64,000 nt of DNA, taken from assembly GCA_033763655.1 (NCBI GenBank), contig JANRKD010000027.1:62001-126000 (forward strand). The letters are read 5' to 3'. The translations under genes and the position numbers were made by a program. This stretch comes from QFOX01 sp033763655 (GTDB lineage: Bacteria > Pseudomonadota > Alphaproteobacteria > Rickettsiales > UBA3002). Below are positions 1 to 8,269 of the stretch, in pieces. The notes beneath the pieces are model-generated. The model saw only the letters and a list, made by a program, of their open reading frames with translations, did not search any database and was not told where the DNA came from. Positions within the stretch are counted from its first letter, which is position 1, and every line of letters begins with the position of its first letter.

Positions 1-539
1 TAAAGTTTCGATTTATTGGCCGATTCATAACTAAAAAACGTGTAAGATAAAGTGATATTTGTCACTTCGCGGGTTTCGGGGTCATCAATCATCGCCGGGT
101 CGACAAAAAATGACACAGGCATAATCGCCGACTGGTGCGGCCCGAGCTGTTGTTCCTTGAAGCAGAAACACTGGATTTTGTTGAAATAGCTGCCTACTGC
201 AAAGGGGGTGACGTTGTAGGTCGCCGTCGCGCGGGTGGTTTTGTCGGACAGGTTGGTGGCACGGAAGGCGACCAGCCTATTCTCGCCGAGCCTGACCGTC
301 ACCGATTTTTCGATCGGCTCGAATTTCCACGGCAGTCGCGGGTCGGTATTCGCATCAAAAGTGACGGTGACGCGCCGGTCGAGCACGCGGGTGCTTTGCA
401 TAGCGGCGCGCTGGCTGGTGCCGCCAAAACCGGTTACCTGACAGAACATGCGGTAGAGCGGCACCGAGGCATAGGCGAGCATCAGCATGCCCAGCGTGAT
501 GGCGGTCAGTTGCAGGGCGAGGGTGCGGTTGGCGTGCAT
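1..539 (-). CDS. ctaG: Cytochrome c oxidase assembly protein CtaG/Cox11 (3' end outside window)
   Basis: Cox11-family copper chaperone that delivers copper to the CuB site of cytochrome oxidase subunit I, anchored in the inner membrane and facing the periplasm. From the ATG at 539 the protein opens with a short N-terminus, one membrane segment (about residues 8-24) and then the Cox11 beta domain. It contains the copper-binding CFCF motif (NKIQCFCFKEQQL) and the C-terminal pattern ITLSYTFF. About 179 codons are visible and no stop is reached, so the last residue or so lies left of the window. It is the last visible gene of the minus-strand cox cluster, downstream of ctaB and two small membrane proteins. 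Family assignment is secure; the exact C-terminus is not visible. Confidence 0.93.
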   Translation of the reverse strand, partial: MHANRTLALQLTAITLGMLMLAYASVPLYRMFCQVTGFGGTSQRAAMQSTRVLDRRVTVTFDANTDPRLPWKFEPIEKSVTVRLGENRLVAFRATNLSDKTTRATATYNVTPFAVGSYFNKIQCFCFKEQQLGPHQSAIMPVSFFVDPAMIDDPETREVTNITLSYTFFSYESANKSKL

Positions 540-652
540 GGTGTGGGCTGTGTAGGACAATCCCCGGCATGGGGGAAGGCTTTTTTCGTGGGCAGCGCGC
601 GCCCGTTTACAAATCCTGCCCAAATGTTTGTGGCCGCGCCAGACTCTTTGCT

Positions 653-717
653 ATCCCTACGAAGGTAGGGATCTCCTTGTCTGCTTAAGGGGATTCCCGC
701 CTTCGCGGGAATGACAA
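653..717. repeat. Twin-hairpin repeat element, copy 1
   Basis: Two perfect hairpins lie side by side: ATCCCTA/TAGGGAT (653-672) and ATTCCCGC/GCGGGAAT (about 695-714). They are joined by a spacer beginning CTCCTTGTCT and followed by GAC. Inverted, the element matches 52340-52405 almost base for base, and it shares its architecture with 22401-22466. It fills the gap between ctaG and the 39-codon gene. Confidence 0.75.
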
Positions 718-758
718 ACTATCGTTGCTTGAATATATGTGGGTGGTGATGCAGTAAT

Positions 759-878
759 CTACTGACCACCGAGTTTAAGGGTGGTGAGGTAAAACAGCCC
801 GGCCACAAACAGCAGCAGCAGCAGCAGCGCAAAGTAGTTTTTGGCCCGTTTCCGGCGATGGGTTTCACTCAGCGGCAT
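759..878 (-). CDS. Small cox-cluster membrane protein (39 aa)
   Basis: A 39-codon open frame too short for most gene callers. It has a basic N-terminus (MPLSETHRRKRAKNY), one hydrophobic segment rich in Leu (residues 16-31) and a short tail ending KLGGQ. The ATG overlaps the stop codon of the upstream 61-aa gene as TAATG, which implies translational coupling. Small single-span proteins between ctaB and ctaG are usual in alphaproteobacterial cox clusters, and they are thought to be oxidase assembly or accessory factors. That role is inferred from position. The amino acid sequence alone gives no function. The CTG-run encoding the Leu stretch could be slippage-prone. Confidence 0.7.
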   Translation of the reverse strand: MPLSETHRRKRAKNYFALLLLLLFVAGLFYLTTLKLGGQ

Positions 879-1063
879 TATTTTTTCGCCAGTTGGTCGC
901 GCCGCATGAAATCGAGCAGCACAAGGATGAAAATCGTAAACAGGCTGCCGACGATGAAACTTAAGCCCATCAGGTACACCACGTTTTCGTTGCTGATGAC
1001 GGAATTGCCGTGGCTGGTGATGGCTTCGAGTGCTTTGTGGGTGGCGGTGGCGTGCATGTTCAT
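878..1063 (-). CDS. Small cox-cluster membrane protein (61 aa)
   Basis: Encodes a 61-residue protein with a polar N-terminal half, one transmembrane helix (about residues 30-52, LMGLSFIVGSLFTIFILVLL) and a basic tail (RRDQLAKK), so an N-out/C-in single-span topology is likely. It lies between ctaB and the 39-aa gene on the same strand. Its stop codon overlaps the next start. Its place in the cluster suggests an oxidase accessory or assembly role, but no named family is recognised and no catalytic motif is present. Confidence 0.75.
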   Translation of the reverse strand: MNMHATATHKALEAITSHGNSVISNENVVYLMGLSFIVGSLFTIFILVLLDFMRRDQLAKK

Positions 1064-1126
1064 AAAGTCTCCTTCCGGTTCCAGTGCGTGGGCGTCAGGT
1101 CTGCGACGTATGCAGGCAAGCCTATC

Positions 1127-2032
1127 CTAAAACGCACCAAGATAAAAGCCCTGTGTGAGATGGTCGGCGGCGAGCAGGCCAAACAGCGCGAACAGATAGA
1201 GGATGGAAAAACCGAACATGCGCATGGCATCGCGCGGTTCCGCCGAGCGTAATACCCGCAATGCGTGGCGCAGGAAGTTGCCGCCGAGCAGTGCCGCACC
1301 TGCACCATAAATCAGGCTGGCGCCCGCCCAAATGGGGGTGAGGGAGATGGCCACGAGTAGTAGCGTGTAAACGAGCATCTGCCGCTTGGTGGCGGCCATT
1401 CCGGCGGTAACCGGCAGCATCGGGATGTGGGCCAGCGCGTAGTCACTGTGGCGGTAAAGTGCCAGTGCCCAGAAATGTGGCGGCGTCCAGAAAAAGACGA
1501 TGGCGACCATCAGCCAGGGCATCAGTGCCGGTTCGGGGCTGGCCGCCACCCAGCCGATAAGCGCGGGCAACGCCCCTGCCAGCCCGCCGATGACGATATT
1601 GTGGGCGGTGCGGCGCTTGAGCAGCATGGTATAGACCACGGCGTAAAAGAAAATGGCGAAGGCCAGCCACGCTGCCGCCATCACGCTGACGGCCAGACCG
1701 AGCATGCCGACCGAGGCGACTGTCAGCATGAGGCCGAGCGCCAACGCATCGTCCGCCGCGACGCGCCCGGCGGGAATCGGGCGCTTCTGCGTGCGGTTCA
1801 TGATGGCGTCGATGTCGCGGTCGTACCACATGTTGAGTGCCGCGCCTGCGCCCGAGCCCAGCGCAATGCACAGGACGGTGATGAACTGATAGAACGGGTG
1901 CAGTTGCACCGGCGCCATCCACAGCCCCACCGCGCCGGTGAACACCACCAGCAGCATCACGCCGGGTTTGAGCAGCGTGGCGTAATCCCGCAGGGAGGAT
2001 TCCTCGGTCGATAGAAGTGTGGCCGTGTTCAT
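1127..2032 (-). CDS. ctaB: Protoheme IX farnesyltransferase (heme O synthase)
   Basis: Integral-membrane UbiA-family prenyltransferase that adds a farnesyl group to heme B to give heme O, the precursor of the heme A used by the aa3 oxidase. The prenyl-diphosphate binding motif NMWYDRDID is at residues 67-75, followed by RTQKRPIPAGR, both diagnostic of CtaB/Cox10. A second loop has the pattern KRRTAHNIVIGG. Seven to nine hydrophobic segments and a length of 301 aa fit the family. It lies downstream of ctaD with a 56-bp gap and upstream of the two small membrane genes. Annotation is secure. Confidence 0.97.
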   Translation of the reverse strand: MNTATLLSTEESSLRDYATLLKPGVMLLVVFTGAVGLWMAPVQLHPFYQFITVLCIALGSGAGAALNMWYDRDIDAIMNRTQKRPIPAGRVAADDALALGLMLTVASVGMLGLAVSVMAAAWLAFAIFFYAVVYTMLLKRRTAHNIVIGGLAGALPALIGWVAASPEPALMPWLMVAIVFFWTPPHFWALALYRHSDYALAHIPMLPVTAGMAATKRQMLVYTLLLVAISLTPIWAGASLIYGAGAALLGGNFLRHALRVLRSAEPRDAMRMFGFSILYLFALFGLLAADHLTQGFYLGAF

Positions 2033-2088
2033 GCTGCCCTTCGTGATGCGTCGCGCTTCAGGCGGTATTCGCCGTCACCCGAACGCTC

Positions 2089-3735
2089 CTAATGCTGGCT
2101 CGGATAGGCGCCGGTGACCTTGCTGAAATCCGGTTGGGTTTCGTAGGTATGGAACGGCGGCGGGGAGGGCAGCGTCCATTCCAGCGTGGTGGCGCCTTCG
2201 CCCCACGGGTTGGCTTTAGCGGGACGTTTTTTAATGAACATTTCCGCCACCACAATCAGGAACCAGATGGCTGCGGCCATGCCGATGTAGGAACCGATCG
2301 ACGACCAGTAATTCCAGCCCTCGTAGGCATCCGGATAATCGGGGATGCGGCGCGGCATGCCAGCAAGGCCGAGGAAATGCTGCGGGAAGAAGGTAAGGTT
2401 GGTGCCAATAAAGAACATCCAGAAATGCACCTTGCCCATCCACTCGCTGTACATGTAGCCCGACATTTTCGGGATCCAGTAATAGAACGCGGTAAATACG
2501 CCAAACAACGCGCCAAGGCTCATCGCGTAATGGAAGTGGGCGACGACGTAGTAGGTGTTGTTGAAGGTGATATCGAGCGCCGAGTTGGCGAGCATCACGC
2601 CCGTTACCCCGCCCATGGTGAAGAGGAAAATGAAGCCCAGCGCAAACACCATCGGGGTTTCAAAGGTCATCGACCCGCCCCACATCGTGGCGATCCACGA
2701 GAAGATTTTGATACCGGTGGGCACCGCAATCACCATCGTGGCGATCATGAAATAGGCTTCGGTATCGGGCGACAGGCCAAGGATGAACATATGGTGCGCC
2801 CAGACGACAAAGCCGAGCACGCCGATGGCGCTCATCGCCGCCACCATGCCCAGATAGCCGAAAATCGGTTTGCGCGAGAAGGTCGAAACCACTTCGGAAA
2901 TTAGCCCGAACGCGGGGACAATCAGCACATACACCTCCGGGTGACCGAAGAACCAGAACAGATGGTCGAACAGCAGCGGGTCGCCGCCACCCGCCGGGTT
3001 GAAGAAGTTGGTGCCAAGGTTGCGGTCGGCAAGCAGCATGGTGATGGCGCCGCCAAGCACTGGCAGCGACAGCAGCAGCAGGAAGGCGGTGATGAGGATC
3101 GCCCACGGGTAAAGCGGCATTTTGAACAGGGTCATCCCCGGCGCGCGCATGTTGAAAATGGTGACGATGAAGTTAATCGCGCCGAGAATCGAGGAGATCC
3201 CCGCCAGGTGCAGGGAGAAAATCGCCAGATCGACCGCCATGCCCTTATGCAGCCCATCGATTACCGAAAGTGGGGCCTGCACCGTCCAGCCGAGGCCGAC
3301 GCCGCGCGCCTCGCCCGAGCCGACCACCGACGACGCCACCAGCAGGCCGATCGAGGGAATCAGCAGCCAGAAGGAAATGTTGTTCATGCGCGGGAAGGCC
3401 ATGTCGGGCGCGCCGATCATCAATGGCACAAAATAGTTGCCAAAGCCGCCAATCAGCGCAGGCATAATCAGGAAGAACACCATCAGGAAGGCGTGCGCGG
3501 TGAGCACCACATTATAAAGCTGGTAGTTGCCGCCGAACACCTGATCGCCCGGCGCCTGCAGTTCCATGCGCAGCAGCACCGAGGCTATCGCCCCGAGCAA
3601 CCCGGCGACGCAGGCATAAATCAGGTACATGATGCCAATATCTTTGTGGTTGGTCGAATAAAGCCAGCGGCGCCAGCCTTTGGGCGTGCCGTGGTCAGCG
3701 TGGTCGTGGGCGGTGGTGGCTGCGGCGTGGGTCAT
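2089..3735 (-). CDS. ctaD: Cytochrome c oxidase subunit I (aa3 type)
   Basis: Catalytic subunit of the aa3-type terminal oxidase, with twelve or so membrane helices in 548 aa. Visible ligands are His81 and His402 for heme a, His400 for heme a3, and His265, His314 and His315 for CuB. GHPEVY at 264-269 supplies the His-Tyr crosslink pair (His265/Tyr269) and the D-channel Glu267. Asp111 in GAPDMAFP and Lys343 in TGIKIFSW mark D and K proton channels, so this is an A1-type enzyme. It follows ctaC after a 100-bp gap containing a hairpin. No ctaE (subunit III) is in the window; in this layout it would lie beyond the left edge. Confidence 0.98.
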   Translation of the reverse strand: MTHAAATTAHDHADHGTPKGWRRWLYSTNHKDIGIMYLIYACVAGLLGAIASVLLRMELQAPGDQVFGGNYQLYNVVLTAHAFLMVFFLIMPALIGGFGNYFVPLMIGAPDMAFPRMNNISFWLLIPSIGLLVASSVVGSGEARGVGLGWTVQAPLSVIDGLHKGMAVDLAIFSLHLAGISSILGAINFIVTIFNMRAPGMTLFKMPLYPWAILITAFLLLLSLPVLGGAITMLLADRNLGTNFFNPAGGGDPLLFDHLFWFFGHPEVYVLIVPAFGLISEVVSTFSRKPIFGYLGMVAAMSAIGVLGFVVWAHHMFILGLSPDTEAYFMIATMVIAVPTGIKIFSWIATMWGGSMTFETPMVFALGFIFLFTMGGVTGVMLANSALDITFNNTYYVVAHFHYAMSLGALFGVFTAFYYWIPKMSGYMYSEWMGKVHFWMFFIGTNLTFFPQHFLGLAGMPRRIPDYPDAYEGWNYWSSIGSYIGMAAAIWFLIVVAEMFIKKRPAKANPWGEGATTLEWTLPSPPPFHTYETQPDFSKVTGAYPSQH

Positions 3736-3789
3736 AGTGTGTCCTATCCAAAAAACGTCTATTCTGTGTCATCGCGGGCGCTTAGTGAG

Positions 3790-3817
3790 CCAGCGTCTTT
3801 TGCAAAAAAGATGCTGG
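3790..3817 (-). other. Hairpin in the ctaC-ctaD gap
   Basis: Inverted repeat CCAGCGTCTTTT / AAAAGATGCTGG with one G-T pair lies in the 100-bp gap between ctaC and ctaD. It may act as a partial terminator or a transcript-stabilising processing site that sets the ratio of the two subunits. Function is inferred from position. Confidence 0.45.
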
Positions 3818-3835
3818 ATAGCCGCAGTGACGTTG

Positions 3836-4801
3836 TTATTTACTTTCCAGTGCGGCGAACTGCATCCAGCCGTTCGTCGCATATTTCAACTTCGCGCCAC
3901 GCACCCATTGCTCAAATTTTTCGGGTGACACGACGATAATTTTCACGGGCATATAGCCATGCAATTTACCGCAGAGTACGGAGCATTGGCCGTAATAAAT
4001 GCCTTCTTTCTCGGCTTTGAACCAGGTCTCGTTCAGGCGGCCCGGTACGGCGCCTTTCTTGATACCAAACGCCGGCAGCGCCCACGCATGAATGACATCC
4101 GCCGAGGTGATTTGCAGCCGCACCACCTTGCCCGCCGGCACGACGATGGGGTTATCGACCTCAAGCAGGCGCGGCGCCCCAACAGGCAGGTCTTTATCGG
4201 CGGTGATGTTGGAATCAAACGCGATGTTTTGCGCCGGGTATTCGTAGCTCCAGTACCATTGGTGCGCCACCACTTTGATGGTGAGATCCGGGTTGCTGAT
4301 GATGGTTTCGTTGTTGTAGTATTGGTAGTGCAGCCGCAGCGACGGGATAGCGATGCCCACCAGAATCAGGATGGGAATCACCGTCCAGACGATTTCGACG
4401 ATTTTATTGTGGGTGAAGGTTTGCGGTTTGGGGTTCGTGCGCTTGTTGAAGCGCACCATGACAAACACCAGCAGCCCCAGCACCAGCACGACAATCAGGG
4501 CGATGATGACCATCACCCCATCATGCAGCGGCACGAGATTCTGCATGACCGGCGATTCGGCGTCCTGATAGGAAATCTGCCAGGGCTTCGGCGCGCCGAT
4601 GACGTTCGCCGCGTCGAACTTCGTGATTTCTCCGGCCACGTCAATCGCGGCTTTGGCTTCACTCGCCGTCAGGGGCTGTTCGGCGACAGCGGCAGTGGCG
4701 GCTTCTTCCGCCGCCCGCGACGGCGTCGCCTGCATCAGCAGCAGACCGGCGAGCGCGGCAAGGGTGAGGGTACGCAGGTTCATAAGGGTTTTCTGGGTCA
4801 T
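3836..4801 (-). CDS. ctaC: Cytochrome c oxidase subunit II
   Basis: CuA-bearing subunit that accepts electrons from cytochrome c on the periplasmic side. The start at 4801 is chosen because it gives a signal peptide (residues 1-30, ending PSRA); an upstream in-frame start has no such signal. Two membrane helices follow (about 93-117 and 135-155), then the aromatic electron-entry patch QWYWSYEY (181-188) and the cupredoxin domain. CuA ligands visible are His238, Cys273, Cys277, His281 and Met284. The usual CSE(L/I)CG box reads CSVLCG, so the conserved Glu is Val275. Length is 321 aa. It is the first gene of the cluster and diverges from tldD across 189 bp. Confidence 0.97.
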   Translation of the reverse strand: MTQKTLMNLRTLTLAALAGLLLMQATPSRAAEEAATAAVAEQPLTASEAKAAIDVAGEITKFDAANVIGAPKPWQISYQDAESPVMQNLVPLHDGVMVIIALIVVLVLGLLVFVMVRFNKRTNPKPQTFTHNKIVEIVWTVIPILILVGIAIPSLRLHYQYYNNETIISNPDLTIKVVAHQWYWSYEYPAQNIAFDSNITADKDLPVGAPRLLEVDNPIVVPAGKVVRLQITSADVIHAWALPAFGIKKGAVPGRLNETWFKAEKEGIYYGQCSVLCGKLHGYMPVKIIVVSPEKFEQWVRGAKLKYATNGWMQFAALESK

Positions 4802-4990
4802 GATGCAAACATCGCTCGGGTGATGACGGATGGTTTCGCGTAGCGGATGCCGCGCGAGGATGCAAGTTTGAAGTTGCGCGCGCATCGTCGATCGTGGGAT
4901 GCAGGTGGGCAAGTGCGGAGATTGGGTAACAGGCGCCGCCCACCGATTCCCTTTGACTGGCCCGGGTGCACTGGGTACTGGTCAGAGTCT

Positions 4991-6415
4991 ATGGACCATG
5001 ATCCCTTTTTTGCTTCCGGCCATTTCGAGCAGGCGGCCGCCCTGCGCACCCTCGGCGAGGCGCTGCACGGCACCGATGACGGCGAGCTTTACCTCGAACA
5101 GCGCGCCAGCGAATCCTATATGTTTGATGACGGGCGGCTGAAACAGGCCAGCGGCGATACGTCGCAGGGGTTCGGCCTGCGCGCGGTCAGGGGCGAGACC
5201 ACCGCCTATGCGCACAGCGCCGAGCTGAGCGATGCGGCCCTGAAACGCGCCGCCGCCACCGTGTGCGCGGTCGATGCCGGGCAACCTAACGTGCGGGTGG
5301 CCATCGCCCCTGCATTTGGCACCAACCGCCAGCTTTATACCCAGGATAACCCGATTGCAGCGGTGGCCTTTGCACAGAAACTGGCGGTGCTGCAGGCCAT
5401 TGACGGCTATTTGCGCGCCGCCGACCCGCGTGTGCGGCAGGTGAGCGCGACACTGGCGGCGAACTGGCAGCGCATCCGGATCCTGCGCGCCGACGGGCAG
5501 ATGACCGGCGATGTGCGGCCGCTGGTGCGGCTTTCGGTGCAGGTGGTGATTGGAGATGGCACGAAGATGGAATCCGGCTCCAGCGGTGCGGGCGGGCGTA
5601 TTCTCTATGACGCACTGCTGGCCGAGGAAGGCTGGAAACCGGTCGCCGATGAAGCGCTGCGCCAGGCACGGGTGAACCTCGCGGCGCGCCCCGCCCCGGC
5701 GGGTGAATTGCCGGTGGTGCTCGGTGCGGGCTGGTGCGGCGTGCTGCTGCACGAGGCGGTCGGCCATGGGCTGGAGGGTGATTTCAACCGCAAGGGGTCG
5801 AGCGCCTTTGCGGGCCGGATGGGCGAACAGGTGGCGGCCAGAGGCGTGACGGTGGTCGATGACGGCACGTTGGCGCAGCGCCGTGGGTCGCTGAGCGTGG
5901 ACGACGAAGGCACGCCGACGCAGCGCAATGTGCTCATCGAGGATGGGGTGCTGAAAGGTTACCTCCATGACCGCCTGAACGCGCGGCTGACCGGCGTGGC
6001 GGCGACGGGCAATGGCCGCCGCGAAAGCTATGCCCACGCGCCGCTACCGCGCATGACCAACACGTTTATGCTGGGCGGCAACGCGGTGAAGGAAGAAATG
6101 ATATCGAGCGTTACCCGCGGGATTTACGCGGCCTATCTCGGCGGCGGGCAGGTGGATATCACCTCGGGCAAGTTCGTTTTCAATGCCACCGAGGCCTATA
6201 TGATCGAGGATGGGAAGATTACCTTTCCCATCAAGGGGGCGACGCTGATTGGCTCCGGCCCCGAGGTGATGGGCCGGATTGCCGCCATCGGCAACGATAT
6301 GGCGCTCGACCCGGGTGTTGGCACCTGCGGCAAGGCGGGGCAATCGGTGCCGGTCGGTGTCGGCCAACCGAGCCTGCTGATTTCGGGCATGACCGTCGGC
6401 GGAACGCAGCTTTAG
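4991..6415 (+). CDS. tldD: Metalloprotease TldD
   Basis: TldD subunit of the TldD/TldE(PmbA) zinc metalloprotease, a cytosolic complex known to degrade unfolded peptides and mature modified peptides such as microcins. The ATG at 4991 gives 474 aa, the normal length for the family; in-frame extension upstream has no family similarity. The zinc-binding HEAVGH motif is at residues 254-259 within LLHEAVGHGLEGDFNRKGSS, and the C-terminal region has the family glycine-rich pattern ending SGMTVGGTQL. The partner tldE/pmbA is not in the window. It is divergent from ctaC and followed by repeat DNA. Confidence 0.95.
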   Translation: MDHDPFFASGHFEQAAALRTLGEALHGTDDGELYLEQRASESYMFDDGRLKQASGDTSQGFGLRAVRGETTAYAHSAELSDAALKRAAATVCAVDAGQPNVRVAIAPAFGTNRQLYTQDNPIAAVAFAQKLAVLQAIDGYLRAADPRVRQVSATLAANWQRIRILRADGQMTGDVRPLVRLSVQVVIGDGTKMESGSSGAGGRILYDALLAEEGWKPVADEALRQARVNLAARPAPAGELPVVLGAGWCGVLLHEAVGHGLEGDFNRKGSSAFAGRMGEQVAARGVTVVDDGTLAQRRGSLSVDDEGTPTQRNVLIEDGVLKGYLHDRLNARLTGVAATGNGRRESYAHAPLPRMTNTFMLGGNAVKEEMISSVTRGIYAAYLGGGQVDITSGKFVFNATEAYMIEDGKITFPIKGATLIGSGPEVMGRIAAIGNDMALDPGVGTCGKAGQSVPVGVGQPSLLISGMTVGGTQL

Positions 6416-6448
6416 CGGCAGCAAGAGAAGAGTCGAGTGGTAAAAGGG

Positions 6449-6554
6449 GTAGCCAGTAGCCAGTAGCCGGTAGTCAGTAGCCAGTGAAGGAAGTGAAGGA
6501 AGTGAAGAAAGAAAGAAAGAAAAAGAAAGTAAAGGAAGCGAAGAAAGTGAAGTG
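6449..6554. repeat. Short-period tandem array (AGTAGCC / GAAGTGAAG type)
   Basis: Just past tldD, about 7-bp iterations of AGTAGCC/AGTAGTC run into a purine-only stretch of GAAGTGAAG and GAAAGAAAG units. No coding potential is seen. Similar arrays with other unit sequences occur at 12109, 22480, 23372 and 42192. Confidence 0.7.
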
Positions 6555-6583
6555 AATAGAGGACGGTAGCCAGCAAGGGGAGT

Positions 6584-6649
6584 ATCCCCCTCCCACTCCC
6601 CCCTCGCGGGGGAGTCGAAACGCTCCTTCAAGCGTTTCGGTGGGGGGAT
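6584..6649. repeat. Branched inverted repeat with C-rich arms
   Basis: ATCCCCC (6584) pairs with GGGGGGAT (ending 6649). It encloses two inner hairpins, CTCCCCCCTCGCGGGGGAG-like and GAAACGCT/AGCGTTTC (6617-6638). The 15-mer GAGTATCCCCCTCCC at its left edge recurs near 22673, so this belongs to a dispersed family. It could also terminate transcription of the minus-strand neighbour. Confidence 0.55.
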
Positions 6650-6670
6650 TCCTGTGGCCAGTGTCGGGTA

Positions 6671-7192
6671 TCAGGGCAGCCGCACGACCTTGCCGCCCAC
6701 GACAGCATAGCCGTTGCCATAGCTATTGCCCCCGCCGCCATTGTTGGCGTTGGTATTCGTGTTGGTGTTAGGGGCAGGGGCATTGACCGTGCCGGTGGGT
6801 GCCGGGGCATCGGGTTTGGCCGCGACAGGTGCAGTAGGCGGGTGGCTGCTGTCGCTGCGCAGGGCTGAATCATCGCGGAGGGTTTTGGCGAAAGCAGGCG
6901 GGGCGACGGGGGCCTTTTCGGCGGCGGCGGGTTTGGGGGCGGTTTTGCCCTCAGCGGCGACGCTATCGAAAATATCGCCCGCATCCTCGCCTCCGGATTT
7001 ATCGGCGGGCGTGGCTTTGCCGGTTCCGGCGCGGGTGCGCAGGGCGGGGTAGTCAGCGCGCTTATCGTAGCCGATGCGGATTTTGCCGTCGGCAGTCAGG
7101 CTGCGCCCATCCCCGGCGGCGGCGGGCTGGGCGAGGGCGGGGCCGCCAAGGCAGGCGGCAAGCAGCAGCAGGGCAGGGGCGCAGGCGCGCAT
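6671..7192 (-). CDS. Secreted Ala/Pro-rich hypothetical protein
   Basis: Encodes 173 aa with a clear signal peptide (MRACAPALLLLAACLGGPALA, cleavage about residue 21). After it comes a short ordered segment (ADGKIRIGYDKRADYPAL) and then low-complexity Ala/Pro/Lys sequence, a run of alternating Asn-Thr and Asn, and a Gly-rich patch. The C-terminus NGYAVVGGKVVRLP looks like a short conserved motif. It is probably periplasmic or surface-exposed. No family is recognised. It is a single gene on the minus strand, convergent with tldD across the repeat region. Confidence 0.7.
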   Translation of the reverse strand: MRACAPALLLLAACLGGPALAQPAAAGDGRSLTADGKIRIGYDKRADYPALRTRAGTGKATPADKSGGEDAGDIFDSVAAEGKTAPKPAAAEKAPVAPPAFAKTLRDDSALRSDSSHPPTAPVAAKPDAPAPTGTVNAPAPNTNTNTNANNGGGGNSYGNGYAVVGGKVVRLP

Positions 7193-7493
7193 GGGGCCTC
7201 CAATCGTGAAGGATACGCTGTATCACGCCCCCGCTACCGGCGCAAGCAAGCCGCCGCTGCGCCCCCGGCCAATTGTGACAGTTCCGTGAAGATTGCACCG
7301 ATTTGCGCGGTTTTCGTTGCGCGGGGCCGGGGCGGTGCGTAGAATGGGATCTAAGGAGTTGTGTGGATTTACGTTAACTTAGTTGTCACGAAACTGTCAC
7401 ATAATAATGTTAAATCATTAACCTTTTATTAGTGATGTTCCGGTATTCTGAGGGTAAGCGGGAAAACGCACCAAGGCACGAAGGAGCACGGGG
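7193..7493. other. Intergenic region with small palindrome
   Basis: A 301-bp gap between divergent genes. The right half is AT-rich and holds a repeated TGTCAC (TTGTCACGAAACTGTCAC), a perfect GTTAA/TTAAC palindrome with a 4-bp centre at 7409-7422, and a good ribosome binding site (AAGGAG at 7481) for the next gene. It is probably the promoter and operator region of the 7494 gene. No RNA gene is recognised. Confidence 0.45.
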
Positions 7494-7730
7494 ATGAACG
7501 ATACGTTGATGGTTGGTGGGCATTGCTGCATTAACTCGTGCGGCTACACAGGTGATGACAATCGTGTTGCTAATGCAATTAATTGGTTGTTTGCGCCGGA
7601 GATTGCAGTTGCAGGCCTTTCGAATTTGCCAACTCTAAATGTAGCAAAAACAGAGGGCGCTCCTGCGCCATTGAATGTTCCCTTTTCTGGAGGGTTCAGC
7701 AAAGCAGGCCCCGGTACCGCAATAGGCTAA
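7494..7730 (+). CDS. Hypothetical protein, 78 aa
   Basis: A 78-codon frame preceded by AAGGAG seven bases before its ATG. The protein begins MNDTLMVGGHCCINSCGYTG, a small Cys cluster, followed by a mostly neutral, Pro/Ala/Gly-rich body without a membrane helix. No family is recognised. Support for its being real comes from the strong ribosome binding site and the AT-rich regulatory-looking upstream DNA. The Cys cluster could bind metal, which is speculation. It may also be the leader of the small-gene cluster that follows. Confidence 0.5.
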   Translation: MNDTLMVGGHCCINSCGYTGDDNRVANAINWLFAPEIAVAGLSNLPTLNVAKTEGAPAPLNVPFSGGFSKAGPGTAIG

Positions 7731-7822
7731 TCCGCCACGCCGCGCCACAAACTACCGAAAAATCTTCCCAAAAATCGTTTGCGGCTATATAGTTTGCGCC
7801 CGAACCGTTACAATGGGCGGCC

Positions 7823-8188
7823 ATGAGCACCACTTGGAAAACCAGCGCTTTTTCGAAAAATTCAACCCCGGTGGAGTTGGATGAGCAGCTGCTGAATGAA
7901 AAAGTGGTGATCCTGCTTCAGGGCAAAAACGTCTATAACGACCCGATCTTCACCTACCTGCAGCTGTCGCTGCGGTCGCTGCAATTGCTGCGCGACAAAA
8001 TGCGTAAAACCGAGGATTTCATGCCCGCCGAATATGGCACGGTGCTCGCGGCCGGTAAGGGTGAGCCGGGCGCCGAGCTGCGCTCGGAAATGGCGGTGAC
8101 GCATAATATGGTCGATGTGCCGCGCGCCAAAACCGCCAGCGCGCCGCCGAGCTACGCCGTGCCGCAACCCAAATTATGGGACGATTAG
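7823..8188 (+). CDS. Hypothetical protein, 121 aa
   Basis: Soluble 121-aa protein with an ordered core (about residues 18-75, LNEKVVILLQGKNVYNDPIFTYLQLSLRSLQ) predicted mostly helical, and a Pro/Ala-rich C-terminal tail ending LWDD. Codon use and GC match the host. It opens a run of three closely spaced plus-strand genes (7823, 8270, 8571), all without recognisable domains. No function can be given. Confidence 0.7.
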   Translation: MSTTWKTSAFSKNSTPVELDEQLLNEKVVILLQGKNVYNDPIFTYLQLSLRSLQLLRDKMRKTEDFMPAEYGTVLAAGKGEPGAELRSEMAVTHNMVDVPRAKTASAPPSYAVPQPKLWDD

Positions 8189-8224
8189 GCGCTTAAAGCC
8201 CCATGGCTCTTAACGAAATCTTTA

Positions 8225-8268
8225 CCTGCCTCCTGTAGGTTAGCCTTAACGACAGGACAGGAGGCAGG
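8225..8268 (+). promoter_or_regulatory. 12-bp perfect stem that hides a ribosome binding site
   Basis: CCTGCCTCCTGT (8225-8236) and ACAGGAGGCAGG (8257-8268) are perfect inverted complements across a 20-nt loop. The second arm contains the Shine-Dalgarno AGGAGG (8259-8264) of the gene starting at 8270. The first arm carries CCTCCT, the same sequence as the anti-Shine-Dalgarno of 16S rRNA. Such a leader should block translation unless opened by temperature, a ligand, a protein or an antisense RNA. Confidence 0.65.
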
Positions 8269-8269
8269 C

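Noticed and set aside
7409..7422. GTTAAATCATTAAC as a CtrA box
   Set aside because: The two TTAA halves are 4 bp apart, not 7, so it does not fit the consensus; kept only as a palindrome.
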